A stretch of 64,000 bases of DNA from Limnohabitans sp. 15K (GTDB taxonomy: Bacteria; Pseudomonadota; Gammaproteobacteria; Burkholderiales; Burkholderiaceae_C): contig NZ_NESM01000001.1 in the NCBI RefSeq assembly GCF_002778285.1, positions 762,529-826,528 on the forward strand, in the 5' to 3' direction. Position 1 is the first letter of the stretch; every line of letters starts with the position of its first letter. The notes below the pieces were generated by a model. That model saw only the letters and a list, made by a program, of their open reading frames with translations. It made no database searches and was not told the DNA's origin. Positions 7,706 to 18,709 of the stretch are shown one piece after another. A program made the position numbers and the translations under genes.

Positions 7706-9664
7706 TCAAGCGTTGGCATTGCGCGCAGTTTTGCGGCGGTACCGTTTGTCTATGGCCGCCATAAAACCACCCAAAACCATCAACAGAGCACCTGCCCATA
7801 TCCAGGAGATGAAAGGCTTGTCGTAGACGCGCAAATTCCATCTGGGCGCTTTGGTTTGTGGGTGAGGCTCCACTGGGTCACCCAGGGACACATAAAGATC
7901 ACGGGACCAACCCAGGTCAACGGCCGCTTCTGTCATCGGCATGGTCGATGAGAAATAGTTGCGCTTTTGCGGTTGCAGTTCCGCCACGGTGCGTTGGTCC
8001 TTTTTGACGGTCAGCGTGGCACGCGAGGCCTTGTAATTGGGCCCATCGACTTGCTCCACACGTTTGAGCTCAAAGGTGAAATCTCTGAGCGTGACCGTCT
8101 CGCCTATGCCCATGCGAACATCGCGTTCGAGCTCATAGCCCTTGACCATCGTGATCCCCAAAACGACGACGGCCATACCCAGATGCGCGACTTGCATGCC
8201 CCAATAGGACAAGGGGGGCCGTCCAGATTGGCGCAGGCGCAACACCACATGTTGCAAAGACCCGAGCGTGATCCACGCGGACAAGAGGATGCCAAGGGAC
8301 GTACTCCACAGCCACTCACCCTGGTTACGCATTTCCAGATAGGCAGGGACAGCACAAGCGAGCAACAAGGACCCCAACGCCACCCATCGCAATCGATGGG
8401 CCAGCTGGGCCAAACGGGCTTCTTTCCATGAAGCCGCAACGCCAGGCACCATCAAGAAGAGCAAGGGTGCCAGCAAGGGCACAAAAACCGCATTGAAATA
8501 GGGCGCACCCACAGACAATTTACCCAAGTTCAAGGCATCGATGACCAAAGGATAAATGGTGCCCAAGAGCACGGCACCCGTGGCGACGACCAACAAAACA
8601 CTGTTGGACAACAAGAAAGATTCTCGAGAAATCAAGCCAATGTGGCCACCCATGCTGACCTTGGGCGCACGCCACGCAAAGAGCGTGAGTGAACTGCCGA
8701 CCACCACTGCCAGAAAAATCAAAATGAACACGCCGCGGCTGGGATCGGATGCGAAAGCATGCACCGAAGTGAGTACGCCAGAACGCACCAGGAAGGTCCC
8801 CAGCAATGTCAAAGAAAAAGCACCGATGGCCAACAAGACTGTCCAAGCTTTGAAGCCGCCCCGCTTCTCGGTGACCATCAGGGCATGGATCAAGGCAGTG
8901 CCGATGAGCCAAGGCATGAGAGAGGCGTTTTCAACCGGATCCCAGAACCACCAGCCACCCCACCCCAGTTCGCGGTAAGCCCACCAAGAACCCAGACCGA
9001 TGCCAAAGGTCAAAAAGATCCAAGCCACCAAAGTCCACGGCCGAGACCATCTGGCCCACGCCGCGTCCAAACGGCCGGACAACAAAGCGGAAATGGCAAA
9101 AGCAAAAGCCACAGAAAACCCCACATAGCCCATGTACAACATGGGGGGGTGAATGATCAATCCCACATCTTGCAGCAAGGGGTTCAGATCGCGCCCTTCA
9201 GCTGCGGCGGGCAACAAGCGATCAAACGGGTTGGAGGTGGTCAGGATGAAGCCCAAAAAACCACTGGAAATCAAACCCAAAACACCGAGCACTCTGGCTG
9301 ACATGGCCATCGGCAATGTGCGCGAAAAAGCAGCGACAGAAACCGACCACAAGGCGAGCAAGAAGACCCACAAGAGCAAAGAGCCTTCATGACCGCCCCA
9401 GACTGCGGCTATTCGGAATACCGTGGGCAAAAGAGAGTTGGAATGTTGGCTGACATACAGCACCGAAAAATCGTTCTGCACAAAAGACCATGTCAGTGCC
9501 AGAAAAGACAAGAGCAACAACACAAATTGCAGTGTGGCAAAGGGCTTGGCGATGGATTGCCAAGCCAGACGCCCGGACACAGTGCCAGCCAGCGGGAGAA
9601 CGCCCTGCCCCAACGCGATCCAAAAAGCCAATATCAAGGCATAGTGTCCAAGTTCGGGAATCAT
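7706..9664 (-). CDS. ccmF: cytochrome c haem lyase CcmF
   Basis: Protein of 652 residues, usual length, with about 14-15 membrane segments and the tryptophan-rich WWD haem-handling motif GWGGWWFWDPVENASLMPW. It ligates haem from holo-CcmE to CxxCH motifs of apocytochromes. In this window an obvious client is the tetrahaem reaction-centre cytochrome PufC. It lies in the ccmE-F-G order of the standard operon. Confidence 0.96.
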   Translation of the reverse strand: MIPELGHYALILAFWIALGQGVLPLAGTVSGRLAWQSIAKPFATLQFVLLLLSFLALTWSFVQNDFSVLYVSQHSNSLLPTVFRIAAVWGGHEGSLLLWVFLLALWSVSVAAFSRTLPMAMSARVLGVLGLISSGFLGFILTTSNPFDRLLPAAAEGRDLNPLLQDVGLIIHPPMLYMGYVGFSVAFAFAISALLSGRLDAAWARWSRPWTLVAWIFLTFGIGLGSWWAYRELGWGGWWFWDPVENASLMPWLIGTALIHALMVTEKRGGFKAWTVLLAIGAFSLTLLGTFLVRSGVLTSVHAFASDPSRGVFILIFLAVVVGSSLTLFAWRAPKVSMGGHIGLISRESFLLSNSVLLVVATGAVLLGTIYPLVIDALNLGKLSVGAPYFNAVFVPLLAPLLFLMVPGVAASWKEARLAQLAHRLRWVALGSLLLACAVPAYLEMRNQGEWLWSTSLGILLSAWITLGSLQHVVLRLRQSGRPPLSYWGMQVAHLGMAVVVLGITMVKGYELERDVRMGIGETVTLRDFTFELKRVEQVDGPNYKASRATLTVKKDQRTVAELQPQKRNYFSSTMPMTEAAVDLGWSRDLYVSLGDPVEPHPQTKAPRWNLRVYDKPFISWIWAGALLMVLGGFMAAIDKRYRRKTARNANA

Positions 9665-9694
9665 TCAGCGTTCTTTCAAATCAATCCACAAGGA

Positions 9695-10141
9695 TCATGG
9701 TTTGGTTGTTTCGGGGGCGCGTCGAGCAGCCGCCTGGTCCATGGCGTGCTTGGCTTCGGGTGGCATGTAGTTTTCATCATGCTTGGCCAAGACTTCACTG
9801 GCGACAAATTCACCCTGTGCATTCAGCCGACCTTGCGCCACGACACCACGACCTTCTTTGAACAGGTCGGGCAACATGCCTTTGTAAAGGACCACAACAT
9901 CTTTCTGGGTGTCGGTCACCACGAAACGGCCTGTTTCTGAATCACGCAAGAGGCTGCCCTCTTTGACCATACCGCCCACACGGAATGCTTTGCCCCGTGG
10001 CGCCTCATCAGCGGCCACCTGCGTGGGCGTGAAAAAGAAAACCAAATTGCTGTTGAAGGCGTTCAACACCAGCACGGCTGCCCCGGACAGCAAAAGCAAT
10101 CCCAACATAATCAGAATAAACCGTTTGTGCCGTGTTTTCAT
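9695..10141 (-). CDS. ccmE: haem chaperone CcmE
   Basis: Protein of 148 residues from the ATG at 10141, which overlaps the ccmD stop as ATGA; an upstream TTG at 10150 is less likely. It has one N-terminal membrane anchor, a beta-barrel periplasmic domain ([12 protein letters not shown]) and the haem-attaching motif KHDENYMP with the covalent-haem His. It carries haem from CcmABCD to CcmF. Confidence 0.94.
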   Translation of the reverse strand: MKTRHKRFILIMLGLLLLSGAAVLVLNAFNSNLVFFFTPTQVAADEAPRGKAFRVGGMVKEGSLLRDSETGRFVVTDTQKDVVVLYKGMLPDLFKEGRGVVAQGRLNAQGEFVASEVLAKHDENYMPPEAKHAMDQAAARRAPETTKP

Positions 10142-10329
10142 GCTTGCCAATCCTGTGCCGAATCCTGCACCGCAGCTTGTTTTGTCAAACTTTCGCGGAT
10201 GTGCTTGTGGCGGTTGAAGGCCTGAACCACTTCAAGCCCCATCACCAAAGCCGTCACACCAAAGCTGCCCCACACGTACAGGCCATATCCGCCCATGGCC
10301 CAAAATTCACTGGCGCTGTTCCAATTCAT
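10138..10329 (-). CDS. ccmD: haem exporter small subunit CcmD
   Basis: Protein of 63 residues with a single membrane segment ([21 protein letters not shown]), then a basic cytoplasmic stretch ([11 protein letters not shown]). CcmD stabilises CcmC-CcmE and helps holo-CcmE release. It overlaps ccmC and ccmE by a few bases each, as expected in ccm operons. Confidence 0.9.
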   Translation of the reverse strand: MNWNSASEFWAMGGYGLYVWGSFGVTALVMGLEVVQAFNRHKHIRESLTKQAAVQDSAQDWQA

Positions 10330-11087
10330 GCTGACACTCCAGTGCGCAGTTCAACATTGACCCATTGCGCATGTTTTTCACGTTCAAGGATGATCGTGCG
10401 GACCCGGTACAAAGCGATGGCAATGGAGTACAACCAAAAAGCACAGACCATCAGCAACATGGCCCAAAGCATGGTTTGTTCCATGCTGGCGCCTTGCGAC
10501 ACAGAAATCGAAGAGCCCTGGTGCAAGGTGTTCCACCAACGTACTGAAAAATAAATGATCGGCACGTTGATCGCCCCCACCAAAGCCAACAATCCACCCG
10601 CTTTGTCCGCGCGGCGAGGGTCATCAATCGCTGCGGTCAGACCCATGAAACCCAAATACAAGAAGAACAAAATCAGCTCAGAAGTCAGCCTGGCATCCCA
10701 GACCCACCATGTTCCCCACATGGGCTTGCCCCAAAGTGCGCCCGTCCACAGGGACAGGAACGCAAACATGGCACCCGTCGGTGCGAGCGCACGGTTCATC
10801 ATGCCGGACAGACGGGTATTGAAGACCAAACCCAACACCGCCCAAAATGCCATAGCGAGGTAAATCAGCATCGACATCCAAGACGCAGGCACATGCACGA
10901 AGATGATTCTGTAAGCCTGCCCTTGCTTGTAGTCGATGGGCGCTACGAACAGCCCCATCCACAAGCCCCAGCAACCCAGCACGGCAGCCAAAACCGCCAA
11001 CCACGGCCACAGCCGAGACGCCAAGCCATAAAAAGCCTGCGGTGCAGCGAAACGAAACAGAACATTGGAATGCTGAGACATAAGCAT
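10326..11087 (-). CDS. ccmC: haem exporter permease CcmC
   Basis: About 253 residues from the ATG at 11087; an ATG two codons later (11081) is equally possible. Six membrane segments and the WWD-type haem motif WGTWWVWDARLTSELILFF identify it. CcmC attaches haem to CcmE on the periplasmic side. It is the third gene of the ccm operon, overlapping ccmD by 4 bases. Confidence 0.95.
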   Translation of the reverse strand: MLMSQHSNVLFRFAAPQAFYGLASRLWPWLAVLAAVLGCWGLWMGLFVAPIDYKQGQAYRIIFVHVPASWMSMLIYLAMAFWAVLGLVFNTRLSGMMNRALAPTGAMFAFLSLWTGALWGKPMWGTWWVWDARLTSELILFFLYLGFMGLTAAIDDPRRADKAGGLLALVGAINVPIIYFSVRWWNTLHQGSSISVSQGASMEQTMLWAMLLMVCAFWLYSIAIALYRVRTIILEREKHAQWVNVELRTGVSA

Positions 11088-11094
11088 CGGGTAT

Positions 11095-11760
11095 TTATTC
11101 AAGTGCAATGCGCAGGGCCGCAGCGCATGCCCAAGGGCTCAGAACCACTGCAACAAGCAGCATAGCCGCCAAAATAGACAGATGGGCCGAAGCCCCCAAA
11201 CCTGCCGTTTGGGCTTGTACTGCGCCCGTCCCAAAAACCAGCGCAGGCATGTACAAGGGCAGTACCAAAAGGGACAACAAAACGTCTGCGCCACGCACGC
11301 CCAGCGTCAAAGCCGCGCCCACTGCACCGATCAAGGACAACAAGGGAGTGCCCAGCAGCAAGGTGAGCATGAGCACTTCGATGGCTTCGGTGCTCAAGTC
11401 AAATTGCAGCGCCAGCAATGGCGATAACAAGACCAAAGGCAAACCAGAGAGGAGCCAATGGGCCAAAATTTTGGCCCCCACCAGACCCGGCAATGACGCG
11501 GAAGACAGCACCATTTGCTCCAGCGTGCCATCTCGTTGGTCCCCCGAAAACAAGCGCCCCAAAGAGAGCATGCTGGCCAACAAGGCCCCCACCCACAAGA
11601 CACCCGGTGCAATCAGGCGCAAAGTGTTCATTTCGGGTCCGATACCCAAAGGAAACAAAGAAGACACCACGACAAAGAAGAAAACGGCGGTCATGACTTC
11701 GCTTTTACGGCGCAAGGCCAGCGACAAGTCTCGGCGCACCACCGCCATGTAGGGGTTCAT
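11095..11760 (-). CDS. ccmB: haem exporter permease CcmB
   Basis: Protein of 221 residues from the ATG at 11760, which overlaps the ccmA stop by 4 bases. The longer open frame upstream is an out-of-frame shadow of ccmA. The start MNPYMAVVRRDLSLALRRKS and the motifs GPEMNTLRLIAPGVLWVGAL and LFSGDQRDGTLEQM are typical for the family. About six membrane segments. It forms the ABC transporter core with CcmA. Confidence 0.94.
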   Translation of the reverse strand: MNPYMAVVRRDLSLALRRKSEVMTAVFFFVVVSSLFPLGIGPEMNTLRLIAPGVLWVGALLASMLSLGRLFSGDQRDGTLEQMVLSSASLPGLVGAKILAHWLLSGLPLVLLSPLLALQFDLSTEAIEVLMLTLLLGTPLLSLIGAVGAALTLGVRGADVLLSLLVLPLYMPALVFGTGAVQAQTAGLGASAHLSILAAMLLVAVVLSPWACAAALRIALE

Positions 11761-12371
11761 CCCTTTAACCTGTAAGCGGCCAAGGACGTGCTGGGTACGG
11801 GCAAGGGCTGATGGCTGGTGAACAACACCATGCCACCCTGGTCCAAATGGCCTTCCAGAATTTTGGCGACGGCCGCTTGAGCAGGCACATCGAGCGCCGA
11901 GACCGGCTCGTCCAAGATCCATAAAGTGGCCCGGCGGGTCATCAACCTCGCCAATGCAGCTCGGCGTTTTTGACCCTGCGACAAAACCCGAAATGGCAAA
12001 TGTTCGCGCCCTTTAAGGCCCAAACTTTTCAAAGCAATCAGCACGGTTTCTGGATGAACCGTTTGCCCGCCAATGGCGGCATCCGTTTGCAGGTTTTCCA
12101 TGACCGACAGATCCTCTTTCATGGCAAGGTCATGTCCCACGTAAATACGCTCAGCGCGGAAAGATTCGTTGTCAGCAATCGGCTGCCCGCACCAAGAAAC
12201 ATTGCCTTCAGACACCGGAGACAAGCCGCTGACTTGTCGAAGCAAACTGGTTTTACCGACACCGTTGTCGCCTTGCAAATGCAAGCAAGTTCCCGCGCTC
12301 AATTGGAAACCAACGCCTGAAAAAAGGCGTCGGTCACCGCGGTCACAAGAAAGATTCATCACAGACAACAT
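11757..12371 (-). CDS. ccmA: haem exporter ATP-binding protein CcmA
   Basis: Protein of 204 residues, an ABC ATPase. It has Walker A GDNGVGKTSLL, signature LSQGQKRRAALARL and Walker B LWILDEPVSALD. With CcmB it powers release of holo-CcmE from CcmCD. First gene of the operon, divergent from hemC across a 306-bp gap. Confidence 0.95.
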   Translation of the reverse strand: MLSVMNLSCDRGDRRLFSGVGFQLSAGTCLHLQGDNGVGKTSLLRQVSGLSPVSEGNVSWCGQPIADNESFRAERIYVGHDLAMKEDLSVMENLQTDAAIGGQTVHPETVLIALKSLGLKGREHLPFRVLSQGQKRRAALARLMTRRATLWILDEPVSALDVPAQAAVAKILEGHLDQGGMVLFTSHQPLPVPSTSLAAYRLKG

Positions 12372-12677
12372 ATGACTTAAATCATGGGCTTTTCTACTTA
12401 CACCGATTTGATCTCTATTTGAGAGATTTGACCATTGTGAATTACCCTAAACCCATGACTCAAAAGGCTTTTCGGCACTGCGAATTGAAGATGGATAAAT
12501 GTGCGCCGTCGGTGACACGGCTAATGGTTTTTTCGGCTTTCAAGAGCGATTTAATCTGATATGTTCTTTCTCGTTCATGGATGTGTCATTCCGTCGAGAA
12601 ACTCAACCCGTTTGAAAAAGTGGGTATGCATATTCAACAACCCTATCCACCCTCTCAATTGAGGCCATTCTTTTTAC
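12372..12677. other. divergent promoter region between ccmA and hemC
   Basis: AT-rich 306 bases with no credible gene. It must hold the promoters of the ccm operon (minus) and the hemC-hemE-LPOR operon (plus). One TGT-N12-ACA match lies at 12500-12517. No clear SD precedes hemC (ATG at 12678). Confidence 0.5.
12500..12517. promoter_or_regulatory. possible PpsR site upstream of hemC
   Basis: TGTGCGCCGTCGGTGACA matches TGT-N12-ACA, but its interior is GC-rich, unlike the other sites in the window, and it is unpaired. A chance match is possible. Confidence 0.3.
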
Positions 12678-13655
12678 ATGACAACACAACTGACCATTGC
12701 CACACGCGAGAGCCGCCTGGCTTTGTGGCAAGCCAACCACGTCAAGCAGCTCTTGGAGGCGAACGGGCATTTGGTCTCACTCATGGGCATGACCACACTG
12801 GGGGACCAAATCCTGGACCAGCCTTTGAGCAAAATTGGGGGCAAAGGCTTGTTCATCAAAGAGTTAGAGGTCGCGCTGGCCAATGGCTCGGCCCAAATCG
12901 CGGTGCATTCGCTCAAAGATGTCCCCATGGATTTGCCAGAAGGTTTTCATTTGGCCTGCATTTTGTCGCGCGAAGACCCGCGAGACGCCTGGGTGTCACC
13001 CCACTTCAAAAGCTTGGACAGCCTGCCCCGTGGCGCTGTGGTGGGCACATCGAGCCTGAGAAGAACCGTTTTGTTGAAAGCGCTGCGCCCTGATTTGCAG
13101 ATTGAACCGCTGCGTGGCAATCTGGACACACGTTTGAAGAAACTCAAAGAAGGCCAATACGCGGGCATCGTCCTGGCATCGGCAGGCTTGAAAAGACTGG
13201 GTCTGAAAGATCAGATCAGGCACATCTTTGACCTCCAACAAATGATCCCCGCTGCAGGTCAAGGCGCGATTGGCATCGAAATCAGTGCAGACCGCATGGA
13301 CTTGGTGCAAACGCTGGCGGGCTTGAACGACATCACCACGGCTGCTGCCGTTTACGCGGAACGTGGCGTCAGCCGAGCGATGGGGGGCAGTTGCTCTATG
13401 CCATTGGCCGCACACGCCACCCTGGATGGTGGCATTTTGACGATCCATTCGGCATGGGGCGATCACCTGAACGCAGGTGCACCTTTGATCCATGCCCAGG
13501 ACCAAACCCACGTTGATTTGCAAGACCCCAATATGCTCGCTGTTGCCAGCGCATTGGGTGAATCGGTGGCTCAAAAATTGATCGCTCAAGGGGCTGTTCC
13601 AAGCCAACAGCCAAGCACACAGCCCAGCGCCCTGCCTCATTCCCAAACCCTTTGA
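12678..13655 (+). CDS. hemC: hydroxymethylbilane synthase (porphobilinogen deaminase)
   Basis: Protein of 325 residues, typical of the family. N-terminal [12 protein letters not shown], the [21 protein letters not shown] region, the catalytic HSLKDVP and the dipyrromethane-cofactor Cys in [12 protein letters not shown] are all visible. It joins four porphobilinogens into hydroxymethylbilane in the tetrapyrrole trunk. It heads an operon with hemE and the LPOR gene, 12 bases upstream of hemE. Confidence 0.96.
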   Translation: MTTQLTIATRESRLALWQANHVKQLLEANGHLVSLMGMTTLGDQILDQPLSKIGGKGLFIKELEVALANGSAQIAVHSLKDVPMDLPEGFHLACILSREDPRDAWVSPHFKSLDSLPRGAVVGTSSLRRTVLLKALRPDLQIEPLRGNLDTRLKKLKEGQYAGIVLASAGLKRLGLKDQIRHIFDLQQMIPAAGQGAIGIEISADRMDLVQTLAGLNDITTAAAVYAERGVSRAMGGSCSMPLAAHATLDGGILTIHSAWGDHLNAGAPLIHAQDQTHVDLQDPNMLAVASALGESVAQKLIAQGAVPSQQPSTQPSALPHSQTL

Positions 13656-13667
13656 GTTTCTAATCCC

Positions 13668-14783
13668 ATGTTCGCTCCTCTTCAAAACAACACCTTCTTG
13701 CAAGCTTGCATGCGCCAAGCGACTGACCACACGCCTGTGTGGTTGATGCGACAAGCAGGACGCTATTTGCCCGAGTACTGCGCCACGCGCGCCAAAGCGG
13801 GCAGTTTCATGGGACTGGCCACCAACGTCGACTTCGCCACCGAAGTGACCTTGCAGCCTTTAGACCGTTACCCACTGGACGCCGCCATTTTGTTCAGTGA
13901 CATCTTGACCGTGCCCGACGCCATGGGTTTGGGCTTGAGCTTTGAACAAGGCGAAGGGCCGCGCTTTGCCAAAAACGTCCGCGATGAAGCCGCTGTCGCC
14001 GGATTGGCCGTGCCGGACATGAACAAGCTGCGTTATGTTTTTGACGCCGTCACATCCATTCGGAAAGCCTTGAACGGCCGTGTGCCTTTGATCGGCTTTT
14101 CAGGCAGTCCTTGGACATTGGCCTGCTACATGGTGGAGGGTGCGGGCTCAGACGACTACCGCCATGTCAAAACATTGATGTACAGCAGACCCGACCTCAT
14201 GCACCACATTTTGCAGATCAATGCAGATGCCGTAGCGCTTTACTTGAACACACAAATCCAAGCCGGCGCGCAAGCGGTGATGGTGTTTGACAGCTGGGGC
14301 GGCGTGTTGGCCGATGGCGCATTTCAAAATTTCAGCTTGGCTTACACCAAAAGGGTGCTCGACCAACTGATTCGAAGCCATGAAGGCCAGACCATTCCCC
14401 GCCTTGTGTTCACCAAAGGTGGTGGTTTGTGGTTGGAAGACATGAACACTCTGGACTGCGAAGTCTTGGGGCTGGATTGGACCGTCAACCTTGCCAAGGC
14501 ACGACAAGCCGTCGGCGGTTTGGCCGGTCAAGCGGGCAAAGCGTTGCAGGGCAATTTGGACCCCAATGTCTTGTTTGCTTCTGCAACGGCCATTGAACAG
14601 CAGGTCCACAAAGTTCTGGATGACTTTGGAACACCCCATACAGACCCCAACACTTCAGGCCCCACGCACATTTTCAACCTCGGCCATGGCATTAGCCAGT
14701 TCACGCCGCCAGAAAATGTCGCCGTGTTGGTCGAGGCTGTGCACCGGTATTCACGGGCCCAACGCATGCACAGCAAAGTTTGA
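13668..14783 (+). CDS. hemE: uroporphyrinogen decarboxylase
   Basis: Protein of 371 residues. The signature [16 protein letters not shown] near the N-terminus, [31 protein letters not shown] and the C-terminal FNLGHGI are family hallmarks. It converts uroporphyrinogen III to coproporphyrinogen III, shared by haem and bacteriochlorophyll. It lies between hemC and the LPOR gene. Confidence 0.97.
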   Translation: MFAPLQNNTFLQACMRQATDHTPVWLMRQAGRYLPEYCATRAKAGSFMGLATNVDFATEVTLQPLDRYPLDAAILFSDILTVPDAMGLGLSFEQGEGPRFAKNVRDEAAVAGLAVPDMNKLRYVFDAVTSIRKALNGRVPLIGFSGSPWTLACYMVEGAGSDDYRHVKTLMYSRPDLMHHILQINADAVALYLNTQIQAGAQAVMVFDSWGGVLADGAFQNFSLAYTKRVLDQLIRSHEGQTIPRLVFTKGGGLWLEDMNTLDCEVLGLDWTVNLAKARQAVGGLAGQAGKALQGNLDPNVLFASATAIEQQVHKVLDDFGTPHTDPNTSGPTHIFNLGHGISQFTPPENVAVLVEAVHRYSRAQRMHSKV

Positions 14784-14813
14784 CCGCGGTTCATGAACTT
14801 GCAAATTTCTTGA

Positions 14814-15824
<1,011 letters not shown>

Positions 15825-15843
15825 CCCGCTGCACTGGATCGAC

Positions 15844-16872
15844 TTAAAAAACGGCGTGTTCGCCTCTGTCGGGTGCAGCTTGGCCGTTCACCCACTTGTC
15901 GTAAGACTCGAATAGTGTTTGCGTGCCGTGTGAGGGGGTGATCTCTGCATCGTATTGGTTCGATGCGGCATTCCACACCAGCATGGACTCAGTGGCGTAG
16001 TAACGACCAATGCGGGCCAGTTCGGCTTTGTCCGCAACGGCTGGAATGAGTTTGCCAATCGCATTTAAAACGCCAATGATGACGTCTAAAAATCCCACGG
16101 GCACACTTTTGAAACGGGGCTCTTTTCCCAGCAGTTGAAACAAGTACTCACCTTGCTGACGGGGTGTGATGGCGGGGCCGGGGCCGCCGACGGGCAAGAT
16201 CTGGTTGTGCCGACTTTGTTCATCCAAACAACCGGCCATGAAGTCGCCTAAATCATGGTCACTGATGGGCTTGCAAGCGGTCAGCTGGCCGTCGCCAAAA
16301 ATCAAAAAAGGCTTCCCTTTTTTAACCCGATCCAATTGACCTGACAACGATTTGAAGAAGGCTGTCGGACGCACGATGGAATAGGTCAATCCTGACTCGA
16401 TCAACGCCTTTTCAAAAGCAAGCTTGGCATGCTGAAAGGCCAACAGAGGTTTTTGAACGCAAATCGCTGAAAGCAACACGAAATGCTGGACCCCTGCAGC
16501 GGGTGCTGCTTCAAGTGCATGCACATGGGCTTGGTGGTCGACACGCCAAGCATCCCGGGGGCTACCGGTTCTTGAGGCCATGCATGAAACCAACACATCA
16601 AAGCGCTCATTGGCAAAACCATCTCGCACCAAAGACGCCGCATCGGTGGGGTCACCATAACGAATCGTGGCACCCTTTAAGGCCGATAACTTCAGGTTTT
16701 CTGAGGCCTCCTGCTTTACACCTTGACGGGGGCGCAAAAAACAGACCACATCATGCCCCTGCTGGATCAGTGCTTGAGCCGTTGCCAAACCGATCGTGCC
16801 CGTGGCGCCAAGCAAGAACACTCTGCGTGCAGGACCGGCTGTCCATTTCGAGGAAGTTTCAGTCGATGCCAT
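15844..16872 (-). CDS. bciA: divinyl (proto)chlorophyllide 8-vinyl reductase, NADPH-dependent (BciA)
   Basis: Protein of 342 residues from the ATG at 16872. An N-terminal NAD(P)-binding motif LLGATGTIGLATAQAL, ICVQKPLLAFQHAKLAFEKA and the C-terminal ATESMLVWNA are typical of BciA/DVR proteins. BciA reduces the 8-vinyl group of divinyl (proto)chlorophyllide. It lies 32 bases after the ABC exporter and converges on the LPOR gene 19 bases away. The cluster therefore uses the oxygen-tolerant BciA; no bciB is in the window. Confidence 0.92.
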   Translation of the reverse strand: MASTETSSKWTAGPARRVFLLGATGTIGLATAQALIQQGHDVVCFLRPRQGVKQEASENLKLSALKGATIRYGDPTDAASLVRDGFANERFDVLVSCMASRTGSPRDAWRVDHQAHVHALEAAPAAGVQHFVLLSAICVQKPLLAFQHAKLAFEKALIESGLTYSIVRPTAFFKSLSGQLDRVKKGKPFLIFGDGQLTACKPISDHDLGDFMAGCLDEQSRHNQILPVGGPGPAITPRQQGEYLFQLLGKEPRFKSVPVGFLDVIIGVLNAIGKLIPAVADKAELARIGRYYATESMLVWNAASNQYDAEITPSHGTQTLFESYDKWVNGQAAPDRGEHAVF

Positions 16873-16904
16873 AGAGCGCTCTCGTCTCTGTGTCGATGAA
16901 AAAT

Positions 16905-18659
16905 TTATCCAGCAAACTGCAAGGCGGCCAAACTGGCGTACAAGCCACCACGAGCGATAAGCTCGGTGTGTGTGCCCTGCTCCACCAATTGCCCTTTGTC
17001 CAGCACCCAAATGCAATCGGCACGTTGAACGGTGGCCAATCGATGGGCAATCACCAAAGTGGTCCGTCCCTTCATGGCGGTTTCTAAAGCCGCTTGCACC
17101 ATGCGCTCGCTGTTGGCGTCCAGCGCACTGGTGGCCTCGTCCAGCAACAAAAGCGGTGGGTTTTTCAAAATGGCTCGGGCAATGGCAATGCGTTGCCGCT
17201 GCCCCCCCGACAAACGCACACCTCGATCACCCAAATAGGTGTCGTACCCCTGAGGCAAGTCGGTGATGAATTCGTGCGCAAAAGCGGCATGGGCCGCAGC
17301 CACCACCTCATCGTGACTGGCACCCGGTTTGCCGTAACGGATGTTCTCGATCACCGAACCAGAAAAAACAACCGCCTCTTGCGGCACAACGCCGATGCGC
17401 TGGCGCAAATCATGCAAATCCATTTGTTCGATGGGTATGCCGTCTAACAAGACCTCGCCCTGTTGCGGCGCATAAAAACGCATCAACAAAGAAAATAAAG
17501 TGGTTTTTCCTGCACCACTGGGACCGACAATGGCCACGGTTTGACCCGCACGCACTTCGCCAGACAAGCCATTCAAGGCCTGCTGCGTTGGACGCGAGGG
17601 GTAATTGAAATTGACTCCCCGCAAAACCAAGCCAGACCCATTCACAGGCCACGCCGCCTTTTTCGGATGCGAGGGAGAACCCACATCTGAACGTGTGTGC
17701 AGCAACTCCATCAGCCGTTCGGTCGCACCTGCCGCACGCAGCACATCGCCGTAGACCTCACCCAGCACCGCAAATGCACTGGCCAACAAGATCACGTACA
17801 CGATGGTTTGCCCTAATTCACCAGCAGTGGTCTGACCCGCACGCACCGACAAGGTGCCCAAATACAAGCCCCACAACAATGCAGCGCTGGAGGCCAAAAT
17901 GATGAAGCCCACCAAGAATGAGCGAGCGCGTGTGCGCCGCAAAGCTGTGCCCAAAGCTTGGGCCGTGGAGGACGTGAAACGGTCTGCTTCACGTTTTTCA
18001 GCGGTGTAACTTTGCACCACCGAAATGGCGTTGAGAACCTCAGAAGCAATGGCGCTTGAATCGGCCACCCTGTCTTGACTGGCCCGTGACAGGCGCCTGA
18101 CTTTGCGACCCAAATACACACTGGGGAAGACCACCACGATCAAGACACCGATCACTTGCAACATCAACAAGGGATTGGACCAAACCAACATGCCCACTGC
18201 ACCCAAGCCCATCACCAAATTGCGCAAACCCATCGACAACGATGAACCCACCACGGTTTGGACCAAGGTGGTATCGCTGGTCAAGCGTGACAACACCTCA
18301 CCCGATTGCGTCGTTTCAAAAAAAGTAGGGCTTTGCTCCAGCACATGGGCATAGACCTTGTTCTTCACATCCGCCGTGATTTTTTCACCCAGCCAAGTGA
18401 CCGTGTAAAAACGGCCAGCGGAAAAAAAAGCCAGTGCAGCAGCGACCAAAAACAATTCAAAGAACTTTTCAGCCAATGCATCCGTGCCTGCTGTCGCCGC
18501 CAAGCCTTGGTCAATCAAGACCTTGAGGGCCAATGGAAACGCCAGTGTTGTGCCTGCAGCGAGCAGCAAAAACAAACCCGCCAACACGACCTGCTTGCGG
18601 TAAGGGCGAATAAAAGGCAGTAATCCAGAAAGCGATTTGGGCGAAGAAGTCATCGACAC
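16905..18659 (-). CDS. ABC exporter, fused membrane and ATPase domains (MsbA/LmrA type)
   Basis: Protein of 584 residues: six membrane segments (about 20-310) followed by an ATPase domain. The latter has Walker A GPSGAGKTTLF, Q-loop GVVPQEAVVF, signature LSGGQRQRIAIARAI and Walker B LLLLDEATSALD. The family exports lipids, peptides or drugs; the substrate cannot be read from sequence. It sits between bchP and bciA on the same strand, 50 bases after bchP, so it is probably cotranscribed with bacteriochlorophyll genes. It is not a usual member of photosynthesis clusters, so a role there is inference. Confidence 0.85.
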   Translation of the reverse strand: MSMTSSPKSLSGLLPFIRPYRKQVVLAGLFLLLAAGTTLAFPLALKVLIDQGLAATAGTDALAEKFFELFLVAAALAFFSAGRFYTVTWLGEKITADVKNKVYAHVLEQSPTFFETTQSGEVLSRLTSDTTLVQTVVGSSLSMGLRNLVMGLGAVGMLVWSNPLLMLQVIGVLIVVVFPSVYLGRKVRRLSRASQDRVADSSAIASEVLNAISVVQSYTAEKREADRFTSSTAQALGTALRRTRARSFLVGFIILASSAALLWGLYLGTLSVRAGQTTAGELGQTIVYVILLASAFAVLGEVYGDVLRAAGATERLMELLHTRSDVGSPSHPKKAAWPVNGSGLVLRGVNFNYPSRPTQQALNGLSGEVRAGQTVAIVGPSGAGKTTLFSLLMRFYAPQQGEVLLDGIPIEQMDLHDLRQRIGVVPQEAVVFSGSVIENIRYGKPGASHDEVVAAAHAAFAHEFITDLPQGYDTYLGDRGVRLSGGQRQRIAIARAILKNPPLLLLDEATSALDANSERMVQAALETAMKGRTTLVIAHRLATVQRADCIWVLDKGQLVEQGTHTELIARGGLYASLAALQFAG

Positions 18660-18709
18660 AGTTTAACGCTGCACGAAGTCAAAATCTTCGCCCAGAGGAT
18701 CCGCCAAGT

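Noticed and set aside
11095..11922. Longer ccmB from 11922
   Set aside because: The extra 54 codons are an out-of-frame reading of ccmA; ATG 11760 forms the usual 4-base overlap.
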